This document shows, piece after piece, positions 45,336-54,785 of a stretch of DNA of 64,000 nucleotides (position 1 is its first letter; each line of letters begins with the position of its first letter). Position numbers and translations under genes: made by a program. A model generated the notes under the pieces. That model was not told where the DNA came from and ran no database searches. It saw only the letters and a list, made by a program, of their open reading frames with translations. This stretch comes from Pelomonas sp. Root1444 (GTDB lineage: Bacteria > Pseudomonadota > Gammaproteobacteria > Burkholderiales > Burkholderiaceae_C), in the NCBI RefSeq assembly GCF_001426885.1, contig NZ_LMFP01000013.1, positions 382,763-446,762 of the forward strand, written 5' to 3'.

Positions 45336-46646
45336 ATGCGATTCACCCCTTGGGCCACGCGACTGGCCCTGACGCTGAGCCTGTCGGCCACTGCCCTCTT
45401 GACCGCCTGCGGCGGTGGCGGCGATGGTGGTGGCAGTGCCCAGGTGCGGCTGCTCAATGCCACGCGCTCCTTCCCGCAGCTGGATCTAGTGGTCAACAGC
45501 AAGACCATCAACAGCAAGGTGGCCTACGCGACCGCCGGCGAATACGGCGGCGTGGACACCAACGCCACGGGCACCCAGGTGCAGCAAAGCGACGTCGGCA
45601 CCAGCGTCTCGGCGACCACGCCGACGCTCGCCAGCGGCAACAACTACACCTACATCACCTACGGTTTCGCCGGCGCGGTTCGTACCACGCTGCTGCAGGA
45701 AGCCGAGCCCGCGGCTGACGCCAACAAGGTCAAGCTGCTGGTGCTGAATCTGGCTCCCGATGCCGGCGCACTGGACGTGTATCTGACGACTGCCGCCAAC
45801 TGCGCGCTGACCTCCGAAACCGCCGCGACGACCAATCTGCAAGGCGGCGCGGGCAGCGGCTACATCAGCCTGAACGCCGGTACCTTCCGCGTCTGCGTGA
45901 CCGGCTACAACAAGACCACGGACCTGCGCCTGAACATCCCGTCCGTCACCCTGGAGTCGACCAGCGTCAACACGCTGATCCTGACGGCCACGGATGGCGG
46001 CGTGCTGGTCAACGGCATCAAGCTGGTGCAAAAGGGTGCGGTCACGAACTACCCCACCGCGCAAGCCCGCGTGCGCACGGTCGCCGCATTGACCGCCGGT
46101 GGCAAGGTCGCCTCGACCATCAACGGCCAGGGCATGTTCAGCGTGGGTGCCACCAGCCCGCTGATCAGTGAGTACGTGACCACCACGGCCGGTGCCAGCA
46201 CCCTGACGACCAGCGTCAACGATGTGCCGGTCACGTTCGCGGCGCCGACGTTGACCGCCGGTTCGGACACCACGCTGCTGGTCTGGGGCGATGCCGCAGC
46301 GCCCAAGCTGGCCGTGCTGAACGACGACAACCGTCTGCCCACCGTCATCGGCAACGTGAAGGTTCGCCTGGTCAACGCGCTGCCCTCGCTGACCGCGTCG
46401 CTGAACGTGGACTTCAGCGCCATCGCGTCCAACGTGTCGCCCGGCGCAGTGTCGAATGCCGGCACGTTCTCGTCGACGACGGCCTCGCAGGTGGAAGTCG
46501 TGGTGCCGACCTCGGCCACCCCGATCTTCAACAACAACAACACCACCATTGCCTTCCCGGCCAACAGCGTCTGGACCTTCTTCGCCGTGCCGAACGCCGC
46601 TGCCGCGCAAGGCATGACCGCCCTGCCCAAGCGCGAGCGCCCGTAA
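45336..46646 (+). CDS. DUF4397 domain surface lipoprotein
   Basis: A 436-residue lipoprotein. The signal ends in the lipobox LTAC, followed by GGGGDGGG, a glycine tract common in Burkholderiales outer-surface lipoproteins. The mature part has at least two DUF4397 beta-repeats (AQVRLLNATRSFPQLDLVVNSKTI; KVRLVNALPSLTASLNVDF), typical of adhesive or matrix proteins. Function unknown. The gene is followed by a strong terminator. Its start at 45336 gives the standard n-region of a signal peptide. Confidence 0.85.
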   Translation: MRFTPWATRLALTLSLSATALLTACGGGGDGGGSAQVRLLNATRSFPQLDLVVNSKTINSKVAYATAGEYGGVDTNATGTQVQQSDVGTSVSATTPTLASGNNYTYITYGFAGAVRTTLLQEAEPAADANKVKLLVLNLAPDAGALDVYLTTAANCALTSETAATTNLQGGAGSGYISLNAGTFRVCVTGYNKTTDLRLNIPSVTLESTSVNTLILTATDGGVLVNGIKLVQKGAVTNYPTAQARVRTVAALTAGGKVASTINGQGMFSVGATSPLISEYVTTTAGASTLTTSVNDVPVTFAAPTLTAGSDTTLLVWGDAAAPKLAVLNDDNRLPTVIGNVKVRLVNALPSLTASLNVDFSAIASNVSPGAVSNAGTFSSTTASQVEVVVPTSATPIFNNNNTTIAFPANSVWTFFAVPNAAAAQGMTALPKRERP

Positions 46647-46664
46647 GCTTCAGCGCCCCACTGC

Positions 46665-46703
46665 AAGGCCCCCGCGCCCACCGGCCCGGGGGCCTTCTCC
46701 TTT
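46665..46703 (+). terminator. Rho-independent terminator after the DUF4397 gene
   Basis: AAGGCCCCCG / CGGGGGCCTT, 10-base perfect stem around a 12-base loop, followed by CTCCTTT. It lies 18 bases after the stop. Confidence 0.85.
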
Positions 46704-46714
46704 CTGGCGGCAAG

Positions 46715-47413
46715 ATGGCGACTGTGTCCCCACCCACCCGCTTGCAACTGCAGCGTCTGCGCCAGCTCTGGCGCAGCGCCGGCTGGCCCTGCCAGGACCT
46801 CGTCGAGGTGGAACTGCTGGCGGCCGGCTGGGTCGAGCGCCTGGCCGAGCCCGGCGGCCGCGAGTGCCTGCGCGTGACCGATGCCGGCATCGCGCTCATC
46901 GCTGCCTCGCTGGCCCGCAACCGCGCCGCGCGCGACGCCCACGAGTTGCTGGTCGAGCGCGTCGCCACCGAGATGCAGCGCGCCGGCCGCATCGCCTGGC
47001 GCGGCCTCGCGCTGCGCGCCGGCCTGCCCGCGGAAGACGGCAAGACGCTGTGGGTCAACGCGATGCCCGATGTCTATTCCATCCGCCACAGCACGGTGGA
47101 GGACTACCTCGAACCGGCCATCCACGAGATCAAGGTCAGCCGCGCCGACCTGCTGGGCGAGCTGCGCCGCCCCGCCAAGTCCGCCGCCTACAGGGCGCTG
47201 TGCGGACAGTGCTGGTTCGTCATCAAGGCCGGCATCGCCGAGCCCGAGGAGATCCCGCCCGAGTACGGCGTGCTGATCGGCCACGCCACGCACCTCGAAC
47301 TCGCCCGCCCGGCGCCCAGGCGCGCCTGCAAGCCCGACTTCCCCACCTGGATGGCGCTGGCCCGCGCCACGCCGCTTGCGCCGCCCGATGACGATCCACA
47401 ATCGCCGTTATGA
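46715..47413 (+). CDS. MmcB-like PD-(D/E)XK nuclease-fold protein
   Basis: A 232-residue protein. The first 70 residues look like a small winged helix (LRVTDAGIALIAASLA). Residues 75-200 carry a PD-(D/E)XK pattern: a helix with DAHELLVERVATEM, aspartate in MPDVYS (Asp119), then HEIK (Glu138, Lys140) and SRADLLGELRRPAKSAAYRALCGQCWFV, resembling MmcB-type DNA-repair proteins. It is probably a DNA-acting nuclease or binder. It lies directly after a terminator and so has its own promoter. A firm family match would need a search. Confidence 0.6.
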   Translation: MATVSPPTRLQLQRLRQLWRSAGWPCQDLVEVELLAAGWVERLAEPGGRECLRVTDAGIALIAASLARNRAARDAHELLVERVATEMQRAGRIAWRGLALRAGLPAEDGKTLWVNAMPDVYSIRHSTVEDYLEPAIHEIKVSRADLLGELRRPAKSAAYRALCGQCWFVIKAGIAEPEEIPPEYGVLIGHATHLELARPAPRRACKPDFPTWMALARATPLAPPDDDPQSPL

Positions 47414-47516
47414 CGCCCCTCGCCCGGTTATGCAGCGCTGAACGCGCCGGCTTGGGGCGGCCCGGCGCTCGGCCCGAAATGCACCCGTTTCATCCGCAGC
47501 GCCATGAAGAACTGAG

Positions 47517-47921
47517 ATGAGCAAGACCGTGCCCACCGATGCCGATGTCGAGGCCTACTGCACCGCCCAGCCCGAGGCGCGCGCCGCCGACTGCCGGGCG
47601 CTGATCGCGCTGATGCAGCAGGTGAGCGGCCACCCGCCGAAGATGTGGGGCCGCATGGTCGGTTTCGGCCATCACCATTACGTCTATGACAGTGGCCGTG
47701 AGGGCGACACCTTCGAGATCGGCTTTGCCAGCGGCGCTGGGGGCAAGGGCGACATCAGCCTGTACCTGAACTGCGATGCCAGCGTCAACGCCGGGCTGCT
47801 GGTTCAGCTGGGCAAGCATCGCCATGGCAAGGGCTGCGTCTACATCAAGCGCTTGGCCGACGTTGATAAAAGTGTGCTGGCCCAGCTCTGCGAGGCGGCG
47901 CTTGGCGCCTTGCGTCGATGA
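47517..47921 (+). CDS. DUF1801 domain protein
   Basis: A 134-residue protein of the DUF1801/YdhG-like fold: ALIALMQQVSGHPPKMWGRMVGFGHHHYVYDSGREGDTFEIGFA and LYLNCDASVN are recognisable. Function unknown; related folds bind small iron or ligand molecules. It is coupled by ATGA to the CWC gene. Confidence 0.85.
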   Translation: MSKTVPTDADVEAYCTAQPEARAADCRALIALMQQVSGHPPKMWGRMVGFGHHHYVYDSGREGDTFEIGFASGAGGKGDISLYLNCDASVNAGLLVQLGKHRHGKGCVYIKRLADVDKSVLAQLCEAALGALRR

Positions 47922-48139
47922 GCGACGCCCTGCTGGCCGCCACCTGCCCGCGCTGCGGCGGCGGCTTCGAATGCGGCGTGAACGCGGGCCATTGCGACTG
48001 TTTCGGCATCCGCCTGACCGACCCGTTGCGCGCGGAGCTGGCCGCGCGCTACAGCGGCTGCCTGTGCCTGCGCTGCCTGCGTGAGCTGATGGAAGCCGAC
48101 GCCCCGCCGGCCGGCAACGACGACACCGCGCCCGGCTGA
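47918..48139 (+). CDS. Cysteine-rich CWC family protein
   Basis: A 73-residue protein with metal-binding cysteines: CPRCGGGFECG, CDCFGI and CLCLRCLREL. The CWC family is defined by this arrangement and is of unknown function; probably zinc-binding. Coupled to the DUF1801 gene (ATGA overlap). Confidence 0.85.
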   Translation: MSDALLAATCPRCGGGFECGVNAGHCDCFGIRLTDPLRAELAARYSGCLCLRCLRELMEADAPPAGNDDTAPG

Positions 48140-48193
48140 GCGAACGGCCCACTTCACCGGCATGGCCCGCCGCCTTGGGCATGATGCGAGGCA

Positions 48194-49069
48194 ATGAACC
48201 TCCTCGACCGCATCGCACCACCCCTGTTCATCTTCATCTGGGCCACCGGCTACCTCGTCGCCAAGCTGGCCGCGCCGTACGCTGACCCGCTGACCTTCCT
48301 GAGCTGGCGCTATGCCGGCGTCGTTGCGCTGATGCTGGGCTTGGCGCTGGCGGCGCGAGCCGCCTGGCCGTCGCGGCGCGACATGCTGCACCTGGCCGTG
48401 GCCGGCATCGGCATCCAGGCGCTCTATCTCGCCGGCGTGTGGGTCTCCATCCGCCAGGGCCTGCCGGCCGGCACCGCGGCGCTCATCGTCAACCTGCAGC
48501 CGGTGCTGGTGGCCGCACTGGCGCCGATGATCGGCGAGCGCGTCACGCCGCGGCAGTGGCTGGGCGTGGGCTTCGGCCTGGCCGGCGTCGTCCTGGTCAT
48601 CTGGCACAAACTGACCCTGGGCACCAGCTTCGGCCTGCCGCTGCTGCTGTGCCTGATGGCGCTGCTCGGCATCACCGCCGGCACGCTGTACCAGAAGCGC
48701 TTCGTGCCGCACTTCGACCTGCGCACCGGCCAGGTCGTGCAGTTCGCCGCCTCGCTGGCCGTCACGCTGCCGCTGGCCTGGTGGATGGAGCCGATGCGCA
48801 TCGAATGGAATGCCTCGGTGCTTGTCGCGATGGCCTGGAGCATCCTGGTGCTGACCGCCGGCGGCATCAGCCTGATGTTCTACATGCTGCGCCATGGCCG
48901 CGTCACGGCCGTCAGCAGCACCATGTATCTGGTGCCCTCTGTCACCTCGGTGATGGCGTGGTTGATGTTCGGCGAGACACTCGGCGCACAAGCCATTGCC
49001 GGCATGGGCGTGACGCTGCTGGGCGTCTACCTCGTCGTCGGCCAAAGAAAGCCGGAGACCGCGTCATGA
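48194..49069 (+). CDS. DMT/EamA family transporter
   Basis: A 291-residue membrane protein of ten predicted helices with two EamA repeats (first: ATGYLVAKLAAPYADPLTFLSWRY; second: GITAGTLYQKRFVPHFDL). Drug/metabolite exporters of this group export amino acids or drugs. It overlaps the AMP-binding ligase gene by ATGA, so they are co-expressed. Confidence 0.9.
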   Translation: MNLLDRIAPPLFIFIWATGYLVAKLAAPYADPLTFLSWRYAGVVALMLGLALAARAAWPSRRDMLHLAVAGIGIQALYLAGVWVSIRQGLPAGTAALIVNLQPVLVAALAPMIGERVTPRQWLGVGFGLAGVVLVIWHKLTLGTSFGLPLLLCLMALLGITAGTLYQKRFVPHFDLRTGQVVQFAASLAVTLPLAWWMEPMRIEWNASVLVAMAWSILVLTAGGISLMFYMLRHGRVTAVSSTMYLVPSVTSVMAWLMFGETLGAQAIAGMGVTLLGVYLVVGQRKPETAS

Positions 49070-50727
49070 CCCGAGCCCATCACCAGTTCTGGCCGGCCCG
49101 CTTGCCGCATGCCATCGAGCCGCCCGCCACCGCGCTGCCGGACAACCTGCAGGTCAGCGCGCGCCGCTTCCCCCACCGGCCGGCGCTGGTCTACCTGGGC
49201 CACACGACGACCTATGCCGAGCTGGCCGCGCAGGTCGCACGCCTGTCCGCCTGGCTGGCCCAGCGCGGCGTCAAGAAGGGCGACCGCGTGGCCGTCGGCC
49301 TGCAGAACTGCCCGCAGCTCGTCATTGCCCATTACGCCGTGCTGAGCGCCGCCGCGGTCGTCGTGCCGGTCAACCCGATGAACCGCGCGCCGGAGCTGAA
49401 GCACCTCATCGAGGACAGCGGCGCCGTCCTCGCCATCACCAGCGCCGACCTCAGCGCCGAATGGCTGGCCGCCGGCATGGCCGCTGCGGACCTGCTGGTC
49501 ACGCGACTGGCCGAAGTGCTGCCGGACGGCCGCGCCGGCCTGCATGGGCTTCCTCCGGGCTGGGCCGACTGGCTCGACGCCGACATCGCGCTGCCCGCGG
49601 GCGCCACCTCCTGGGCCGACGCCCTCGCCTGCTCGGCCCCGCCGCCGGTGACCACCGTCGGCGCCGACGACCTCGCGCTGCTGCCCTACACCAGCGGCAC
49701 CACCGGCCACCCCAAGGGCTGCATGCACCGCCACCGCAGCCTGCAGCACAACGTGTTCGCCGGCGGGATGTGGGCCAACGTCTGCCATGAAGATGTCGTG
49801 CTGGGCGTCGTGCCCATGTTCCACATCACCGGCATGGTGGTCGTCATGCACGGCACGCTGGCCGCGGGTGCCAGCCTCGTGCTGATGCCGCGCTGGCAGC
49901 GCGAGTACGCCGCCCGACTCATCAAGGCGCACCGCGTCACGCGCTGGACCAACATCCCCACCATGGTCATCGACCTGCTCGCCAGCCCCGAGGTCGACAG
50001 CTTCGACCTCAGCAGCATGGTCAGCATCGGCGGGGGCGGCGCGGCCATGCCCCAGGCCGTGGCCGAGCGGCTGCTGAACCGTTGGGGCCTGCGCTACATG
50101 GAAGGCTACGGCCTGACCGAGACCGCGGCGCCCAGCCACACCAACCCCTACGACGCGCCCAAGCAGCAATGCCTGGGTGTGCCTTACCTGAGCTGCGACG
50201 CCCGCGTCGTCGACCCCGACACCCTGCGCGAACTGCCGGTGGGCGAAAGCGGCGAGATCATCGTCCACGGTCCCATGGTGTTCGACGGCTACTGGCGCCG
50301 CGCCGACGCCACCGAGGCGGCCTTCGTGGCGTTCGACGGCAAGCGCTTCTTCCGCACCGGCGACATCGGCTACGTCGACGCCGACGGCTACTTCTTCATG
50401 ACCGACCGCCTGAAGCGCATGATCAATGCGAGCGGCTTCAAGGTCTGGCCGTCCGAGGTCGAGAACCTCATGCACGCCCACCCCGGCATCGCCGAGGCCT
50501 GCATCATCTCGGCGCCCGACGCCTACCGTGGCGAGACCGTCAAGGCCGTCGTCGTGCGTCGTGCCGGCCATGCGTCCCTCACCGAGGCCGAGCTGCGCGA
50601 CTGGTGCCGCGCCAACATGGCCGCCTACAAGGTGCCGGCGCGCATCGAGTTCGTCGACAGCCTGCCCAAGAGCGGCGCTGGCAAGGTGATGTGGCGGGCG
50701 CTGCAGGAGCGCGAGCGCGACCGGTGA
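49066..50727 (+). CDS. AMP-binding acyl-CoA ligase
   Basis: A 553-residue adenylate-forming enzyme of the long/medium-chain fatty acyl-CoA ligase type. P-loop YTSGTTGHPKG (near residue 207), GYGLTETAAPSH, TGDIGYVDADGYFFMTDRLKRMINASGFKV and catalytic lysine in PKSGAGKVMWR (near 540) are complete. It activates a carboxylic acid with ATP and transfers it to CoA. It overlaps the DMT gene (ATGA) and the nucleotidyltransferase gene (GTGA). Confidence 0.92.
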   Translation: MTRAHHQFWPARLPHAIEPPATALPDNLQVSARRFPHRPALVYLGHTTTYAELAAQVARLSAWLAQRGVKKGDRVAVGLQNCPQLVIAHYAVLSAAAVVVPVNPMNRAPELKHLIEDSGAVLAITSADLSAEWLAAGMAAADLLVTRLAEVLPDGRAGLHGLPPGWADWLDADIALPAGATSWADALACSAPPPVTTVGADDLALLPYTSGTTGHPKGCMHRHRSLQHNVFAGGMWANVCHEDVVLGVVPMFHITGMVVVMHGTLAAGASLVLMPRWQREYAARLIKAHRVTRWTNIPTMVIDLLASPEVDSFDLSSMVSIGGGGAAMPQAVAERLLNRWGLRYMEGYGLTETAAPSHTNPYDAPKQQCLGVPYLSCDARVVDPDTLRELPVGESGEIIVHGPMVFDGYWRRADATEAAFVAFDGKRFFRTGDIGYVDADGYFFMTDRLKRMINASGFKVWPSEVENLMHAHPGIAEACIISAPDAYRGETVKAVVVRRAGHASLTEAELRDWCRANMAAYKVPARIEFVDSLPKSGAGKVMWRALQERERDR

Positions 50728-51290
50728 GCGACGTCGAGCGGCTGACCGCGCTGGTGCGCGGGACGCCCTGGTTCATGGCTGCGCTGCGCGCCGGCCGCGA
50801 GCTGGGCCTGGCGCAGTGGTGCATCGGCGCCGGTGCGCTGCGCAACCTCGTCTGGGACGCGTTGCACGGCCAGCCGCGTTCCGAACTGACCGATGTGGAC
50901 TTCGCCTATTTCTGCGCCGCGGACATCGGCCCGGCGCGCGACGCCGGACTGCAACGCCGCCTCGGCGCGCTCTGCCCCGGCCTGCCGTGGGAAGTGACCA
51001 ACCAGGCCGGCGTGCACCTGTGGTTCGAGGCCTGTTTCGGCCAGGCCGTTGAGCCGCTGCACTCGCTGGCCGACGCCATCGCCACCTGGCCCGAGCCGGC
51101 AACGGCAGTGGGCGTGTGGCTGGACACCGCCGACGCGCTGCATGTCATCGCGCCGCATGGGTTGGATGACCTGCTGCACATGCGCATCCGCCGCAACCCG
51201 GTGCGCGTGAGCATGGAGACCTATCGCGCGCGCTGCGCCAGCAAACGCTACACCGAGCGCTGGCCCCAGGTCGTCATCGAACCGGGTTGA
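50724..51290 (+). CDS. Nucleotidyltransferase family protein (DUF925/NTP_transf_6)
   Basis: A 188-residue protein with a nucleotidyltransferase core: CIGAGALRNLVWDALHG, then the metal aspartates in LTDVDFAYF, and HLWFEACFG further on. Family function is unknown. The GTG start overlaps the ligase stop, so it is translationally coupled though functionally unrelated on present evidence. Confidence 0.8.
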   Translation: MSDVERLTALVRGTPWFMAALRAGRELGLAQWCIGAGALRNLVWDALHGQPRSELTDVDFAYFCAADIGPARDAGLQRRLGALCPGLPWEVTNQAGVHLWFEACFGQAVEPLHSLADAIATWPEPATAVGVWLDTADALHVIAPHGLDDLLHMRIRRNPVRVSMETYRARCASKRYTERWPQVVIEPG

Positions 51291-51311
51291 GGCCGCCGTT
51301 GTGGCCCGCGT

Positions 51312-51518
51312 TCAATGCTGGGCCGGTGTCGGTTGCGGCTGCGTGGACCAGTGCGGTTGCCTGGCCAGCTCCGCCGCGGTGACCTCGTCGGCGGTGACGG
51401 CATATTCATTGCTGCTGCGCTCCACGAAGTAAGCCGAGCGGTAGCGCTGCAGCAATCCCCCGAGCGCTTTGCGTGCCTCGCCGGGGTGGCCATTGAACGT
51501 GAGGGTCAGTGTGGTCAT
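51312..51518 (-). CDS. Small hypothetical protein
   Basis: A 68-residue soluble protein. It has a beta-rich start (TTLTLTFNGHPGEARKALGGLLQRYRSAYF) and an alanine/proline tail. No recognised family. GGAAGG is 12 bases upstream of ATG 51518. Convergent with the nucleotidyltransferase gene. Confidence 0.5.
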   Translation of the reverse strand: MTTLTLTFNGHPGEARKALGGLLQRYRSAYFVERSSNEYAVTADEVTAAELARQPHWSTQPQPTPAQH

Positions 51519-51687
51519 GAGCGTGCCGTCCTTCCAGAATGGCTGATGGGTGAATGCCGTCTGCCTTCTTGAACGCCGATGCGCCACTGCCGTTGACGGG
51601 CTCGTTGATACGGGATGTGAAGGGCGGGCCCATCGCGTGAGCGACCACAGCCTGCTGACGCGCTGGGCAAGCAGGAGCGGCTGCCCG

Positions 51688-52173
51688 TCAGTCGCCGGGA
51701 ACAAACGGGTTCTCGGCCTCGTACTCCGCCCGCGTCTTGCGACGGTGGTTGCCCGTCAGGCCCACGGCCGCCAAGGCGCGGTCCGTGTAGATCTCCGACC
51801 GGAGTGGCCAATCGTGGGCGGCGTCAAACAGCCCTGGCATGAGTTCGTAGCTCAGCGGCTTGCCGTCGGCGTCGACGTCGTTGAACCACAGGTGCGAACC
51901 ACAGCTCGGGCAGAAGGCCCGCTCTGCGAAGCTGGAGGAGCGATAACGGGTCACCTGGCCGGTGACGGTGACGGCGGGCGCATCCGCCGTGAAGCACAGG
52001 AACAACCCGCCCGACCACCGTTGGCACATCCGGCAATGGCAGGCGCCGATCCGCGGATCGTGGTGGCCGGCCACGGTGATCGTGACGGCGCCGCACAGAC
52101 AACGGCCGGTGATGGGGCCTTTGGCCGAGGTGCTGCCGGCGGTGCCGTCGGCTTGGGTGGGCGGTGTCTGCAT
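51688..52173 (-). CDS. GFA family (Gfa-like zinc) protein
   Basis: A 161-residue GFA-fold protein with three cysteine pairs: CLCGAVTI, CHCRMCQRWSGG and CPSCGSHL, plus ELMPGLFD. The fold binds two zincs; the founding member binds glutathione and was thought to help formaldehyde conjugation. Start ATG 52173 has AGGAG nine bases upstream. Monocistronic. Confidence 0.9.
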   Translation of the reverse strand: MQTPPTQADGTAGSTSAKGPITGRCLCGAVTITVAGHHDPRIGACHCRMCQRWSGGLFLCFTADAPAVTVTGQVTRYRSSSFAERAFCPSCGSHLWFNDVDADGKPLSYELMPGLFDAAHDWPLRSEIYTDRALAAVGLTGNHRRKTRAEYEAENPFVPGD

Positions 52174-52258
52174 TCTTCTGGCTCCTGAGTCGCACAGCGG
52201 CCAAGGGGCAAACGGCGCGCCGGGACCAAGCCTGAGATTCGGCATCGCGCCCTGGCCC

Positions 52259-52585
52259 TCAGCGACCGACCGCGACCGAACCGGTGTGCGATGCCTGCAG
52301 GCCGGGCCGCCCCGCGGGCTGCAACAGCAGGTACAGCAGCGGCCCGAACGACCCGGCCGCCACCGTCAGCACGGCATACGGCCAGACCGTGCGGCCATTG
52401 CGCTTCGCGTCGCGCCAGATGAAGCCCAGCGCGATGAAGGACATGACCACCAGATCGAGCAGCACCTGCCAGGCGCCGACGCTTGCCATGCCGGCCTGCC
52501 AGATGCCGACGTAGCCGACCTGCCACATCGCATACAGCGAGAAGGCGCCGAAGGCGGCGAGGACGATGACGAGGATGGTGCGCAT
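52259..52585 (-). CDS. Small membrane protein (DUF2834-like)
   Basis: A 108-residue protein with three hydrophobic helices (RTILVIVLAAFGAFSLYAMWQ; LLDLVVMSFIALGFIWRDAKRNG; WPYAVLTVAAGSFGPLLYLLLQ) resembling DUF2834. Function unknown. Divergent from the next small membrane gene. Confidence 0.7.
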   Translation of the reverse strand: MRTILVIVLAAFGAFSLYAMWQVGYVGIWQAGMASVGAWQVLLDLVVMSFIALGFIWRDAKRNGRTVWPYAVLTVAAGSFGPLLYLLLQPAGRPGLQASHTGSVAVGR

Positions 52586-52695
52586 GGCGGTTCTCCGGTG
52601 GGTTGGGGTGGTGCCATCGTCGGCAGCGGCCCACGGCGCCGCAATGACCTGGGAGGTCATCGCCGGCTTGACCCGCGGCCCTTAAGGTGGCGGCC

Positions 52696-53076
52696 ATGAA
52701 GCACATCGTTCCCACCGCCCTGCTGCTCGTCGCCCTGCTGCATGCGCTGCCCCTGGCCGGCGTGCTGGGCGCCGCGCGGTTGTCCATGCTCTACGGCATC
52801 GACGTGCAGGAGCCCAACCTCGCGCTGCTGCTGCGCCACCGCGCCGTGCTCTTCGGCCTGCTCGCGGCCTTGCTGGCCACCGCGGCGCTGCGGCCCGCGC
52901 TGCACGGTGCGGGCCTGGTGGCGGGCCTCGTCAGCGTCGGCGCCTTCCTGCTGCTGGCGCTGCTGGAAGGGCCGCTCAACGCCGCCCTCGTCACCGTCGT
53001 GCGTCTCGACATCGTGGCGTTGATACTGCTGATTGCCGCAGGCCTTGCCCACCTGCTAACCCAGCCATCGCCATGA
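52696..53076 (+). CDS. Small integral membrane protein
   Basis: A 126-residue protein with four hydrophobic segments. The first blocks (LLLVALLHALPLAGVLGAARLSMLYG; LALLLRHRAVLFGLLAALL) match a conserved proteobacterial membrane family of unknown function that is often mislabelled as an adenylyltransferase; no such motif is present. It overlaps the XRE gene by ATGA. Confidence 0.75.
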   Translation: MKHIVPTALLLVALLHALPLAGVLGAARLSMLYGIDVQEPNLALLLRHRAVLFGLLAALLATAALRPALHGAGLVAGLVSVGAFLLLALLEGPLNAALVTVVRLDIVALILLIAAGLAHLLTQPSP

Positions 53077-53870
53077 CCGCCACCCTCGCCGCCCTGCGCA
53101 AGCGCCGCCGCGTCAGCCAGCTGGAGCTGTCGCTGCGCACCGGCGTCTCGCAACGCCACCTCAGCTGCATCGAGACCGGCCGCTCACGCGCCGGCCGCGA
53201 GACGCTGTTCGCGCTGCTCGACGCCCTCGGCGCCACGCTGGAGGAGCGCAACCAGGCCTTGCTCGCTGCCGGCTATGCACCCGCCCATGCCGAGCGCGCG
53301 CTGGACGCGCCCGAGATGGCGCCGGTGCGCGCCGCGCTGGAGCAGCTGCTGCACGCCCACGGCGCGACGCCCGCGCTGGTGATCGACGGCGACTACAACC
53401 TTGTCATGGCCAACGTCGGCCTGGCCCGTCTGCTGACGTTGCTGGGCCTGCCGGGCGAAGCGATGCTGAGCCAGCCCATGAACCTGCTGCGTGCCGTCTT
53501 CTCACCCGGAGGCCTGCGGGGCCTGTGCGTGAACGAGGCCGAGCTGTGCGGCGAGATGTGGGCCCGCGCCAGCCGCGAGGCCGAACACCTGCCGCGGCTG
53601 CGCGCGCTGCTGGACGAACTGCGGCCGACGCTGCAGCCGTGGGCCCCGGTCGAAACCGGCAACCTGCCCGTCCTCTCCTTTCGCCTGCGCGCGGCGGACG
53701 GCCGCACGCTGAGCTTCTTCTCGGCCCTCACCAGCTTCGGCACGCCGCTGGACATCACGCTGGCGTCGCTGAAGGTGGAGCATCTGTTCCCGGCCGACGA
53801 ACTGACACGGCGGGCACTCGCGGAGGCCGACGACGAGCCACGGGCCAAGAGTGCCGGGCCGAACGGCTGA
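53073..53870 (+). CDS. XRE family regulator with MmyB-like ligand domain
   Basis: A 265-residue regulator. An N-terminal XRE HTH (LAALRKRRRVSQLELSLRTGVSQRHLSCIETGRS) is followed by a MmyB/MLTR-type PAS-like ligand domain (VIDGDYNLVMANVGLARLL...NLLRAVFSPGGLR). Such regulators bind a fatty-acid-like effector in some members. The gene is coupled to the membrane-protein gene, its probable target or partner. Confidence 0.9.
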   Translation: MTATLAALRKRRRVSQLELSLRTGVSQRHLSCIETGRSRAGRETLFALLDALGATLEERNQALLAAGYAPAHAERALDAPEMAPVRAALEQLLHAHGATPALVIDGDYNLVMANVGLARLLTLLGLPGEAMLSQPMNLLRAVFSPGGLRGLCVNEAELCGEMWARASREAEHLPRLRALLDELRPTLQPWAPVETGNLPVLSFRLRAADGRTLSFFSALTSFGTPLDITLASLKVEHLFPADELTRRALAEADDEPRAKSAGPNG

Positions 53871-53879
53871 ACGCTGACG

Positions 53880-54620
53880 TCACAGTCCCGCGCGGCGCAG
53901 CCACGCCTCGGTTTCGACCACGCGGACGCCGGCGGACTGCAGGTTGCGCAGCACGCGATGCCGGCTTTCGATGCCCACCAGCATCAGCACCCGCTTGCCC
54001 GGATGTGCGCGCACGACGTCGCGCAGGCGGTCCGCATGGTGCTGGTCCCACTGCTGCTGCACGCGGGCCGCCGCCCCGCCGACCAGGCCTTCCTCGAGCT
54101 CCCGCATCGCCGCCACCAGCTGGTCGGTCTTCGCGCTATTCACGTCGGCGGCGGAGGCCCACCCGGCAGCCATCGCCCGGTACGTGGCCTGCTTCAGTTC
54201 GTCGAGCGCCTTGGCGCCCGCCGGGTTGCGCTCGCCGAAGGCCTTGTACGCCTGCCCCGCCGCGCCCGTCAGCTCCGTGAACAAGGCCCCATCCGGCTCC
54301 GAGCCGAAAGCCGGCGCGCCGGTGGCGTCGAGGTACGGGAAGATGACCTCGGTGTACTCGACCTTGCCGGGCCAGACCTTGCGGTCGCGCAGCTCCGTCG
54401 GCGTGACGTCCAGCACCAGCACCTCGGGCTTCACCGCATCGATCAGCCGCTGCAGGGCGGCGAGCCCGTAGGCCGGCACCGTGCGGTGGCGTGCGTACAA
54501 GGTGGAGATGACAAACACGTCGCCTGGCGGATTCGCCAGTGCCTGCGTGGCGGCGGCACTGGCGGCGGCCATCATGCCCAGCACCACCCGCCTTGACCGG
54601 CCGCGCCCCGTCGTGTGCAT
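53880..54620 (-). CDS. Tat-exported protein of unknown function
   Basis: A 246-residue protein with a twin-arginine signal (GRGRSRRVVLGMMAAASAA). The mature part (VFVISTLYARHRTVPAYGLAALQRLIDAVKPEVLVLDVTPTEL; VLMLVGIESRHRVL) resembles TraB/ChaN-type fold proteins but is not a clear match. Tat export suggests a cofactor or metal. It converges with the XRE gene, 9 bases apart. Confidence 0.6.
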   Translation of the reverse strand: MHTTGRGRSRRVVLGMMAAASAAATQALANPPGDVFVISTLYARHRTVPAYGLAALQRLIDAVKPEVLVLDVTPTELRDRKVWPGKVEYTEVIFPYLDATGAPAFGSEPDGALFTELTGAAGQAYKAFGERNPAGAKALDELKQATYRAMAAGWASAADVNSAKTDQLVAAMRELEEGLVGGAAARVQQQWDQHHADRLRDVVRAHPGKRVLMLVGIESRHRVLRNLQSAGVRVVETEAWLRRAGL

Positions 54621-54785
54621 GCGCTTCCCCCGTGGAGTTGAAAGGCCTGCAATCTAGGCGCGAGCAGGACGGCGGTCAGGGGCATGCGACGAACCGGGCA
54701 AGGCCGGCGACGAGCCCGCTTCGACCGCGACGGAGCGGCCGTCGCCGGCGTGCGGCGCGATGCCTTGGGCGACCGCAGGCTCCGG

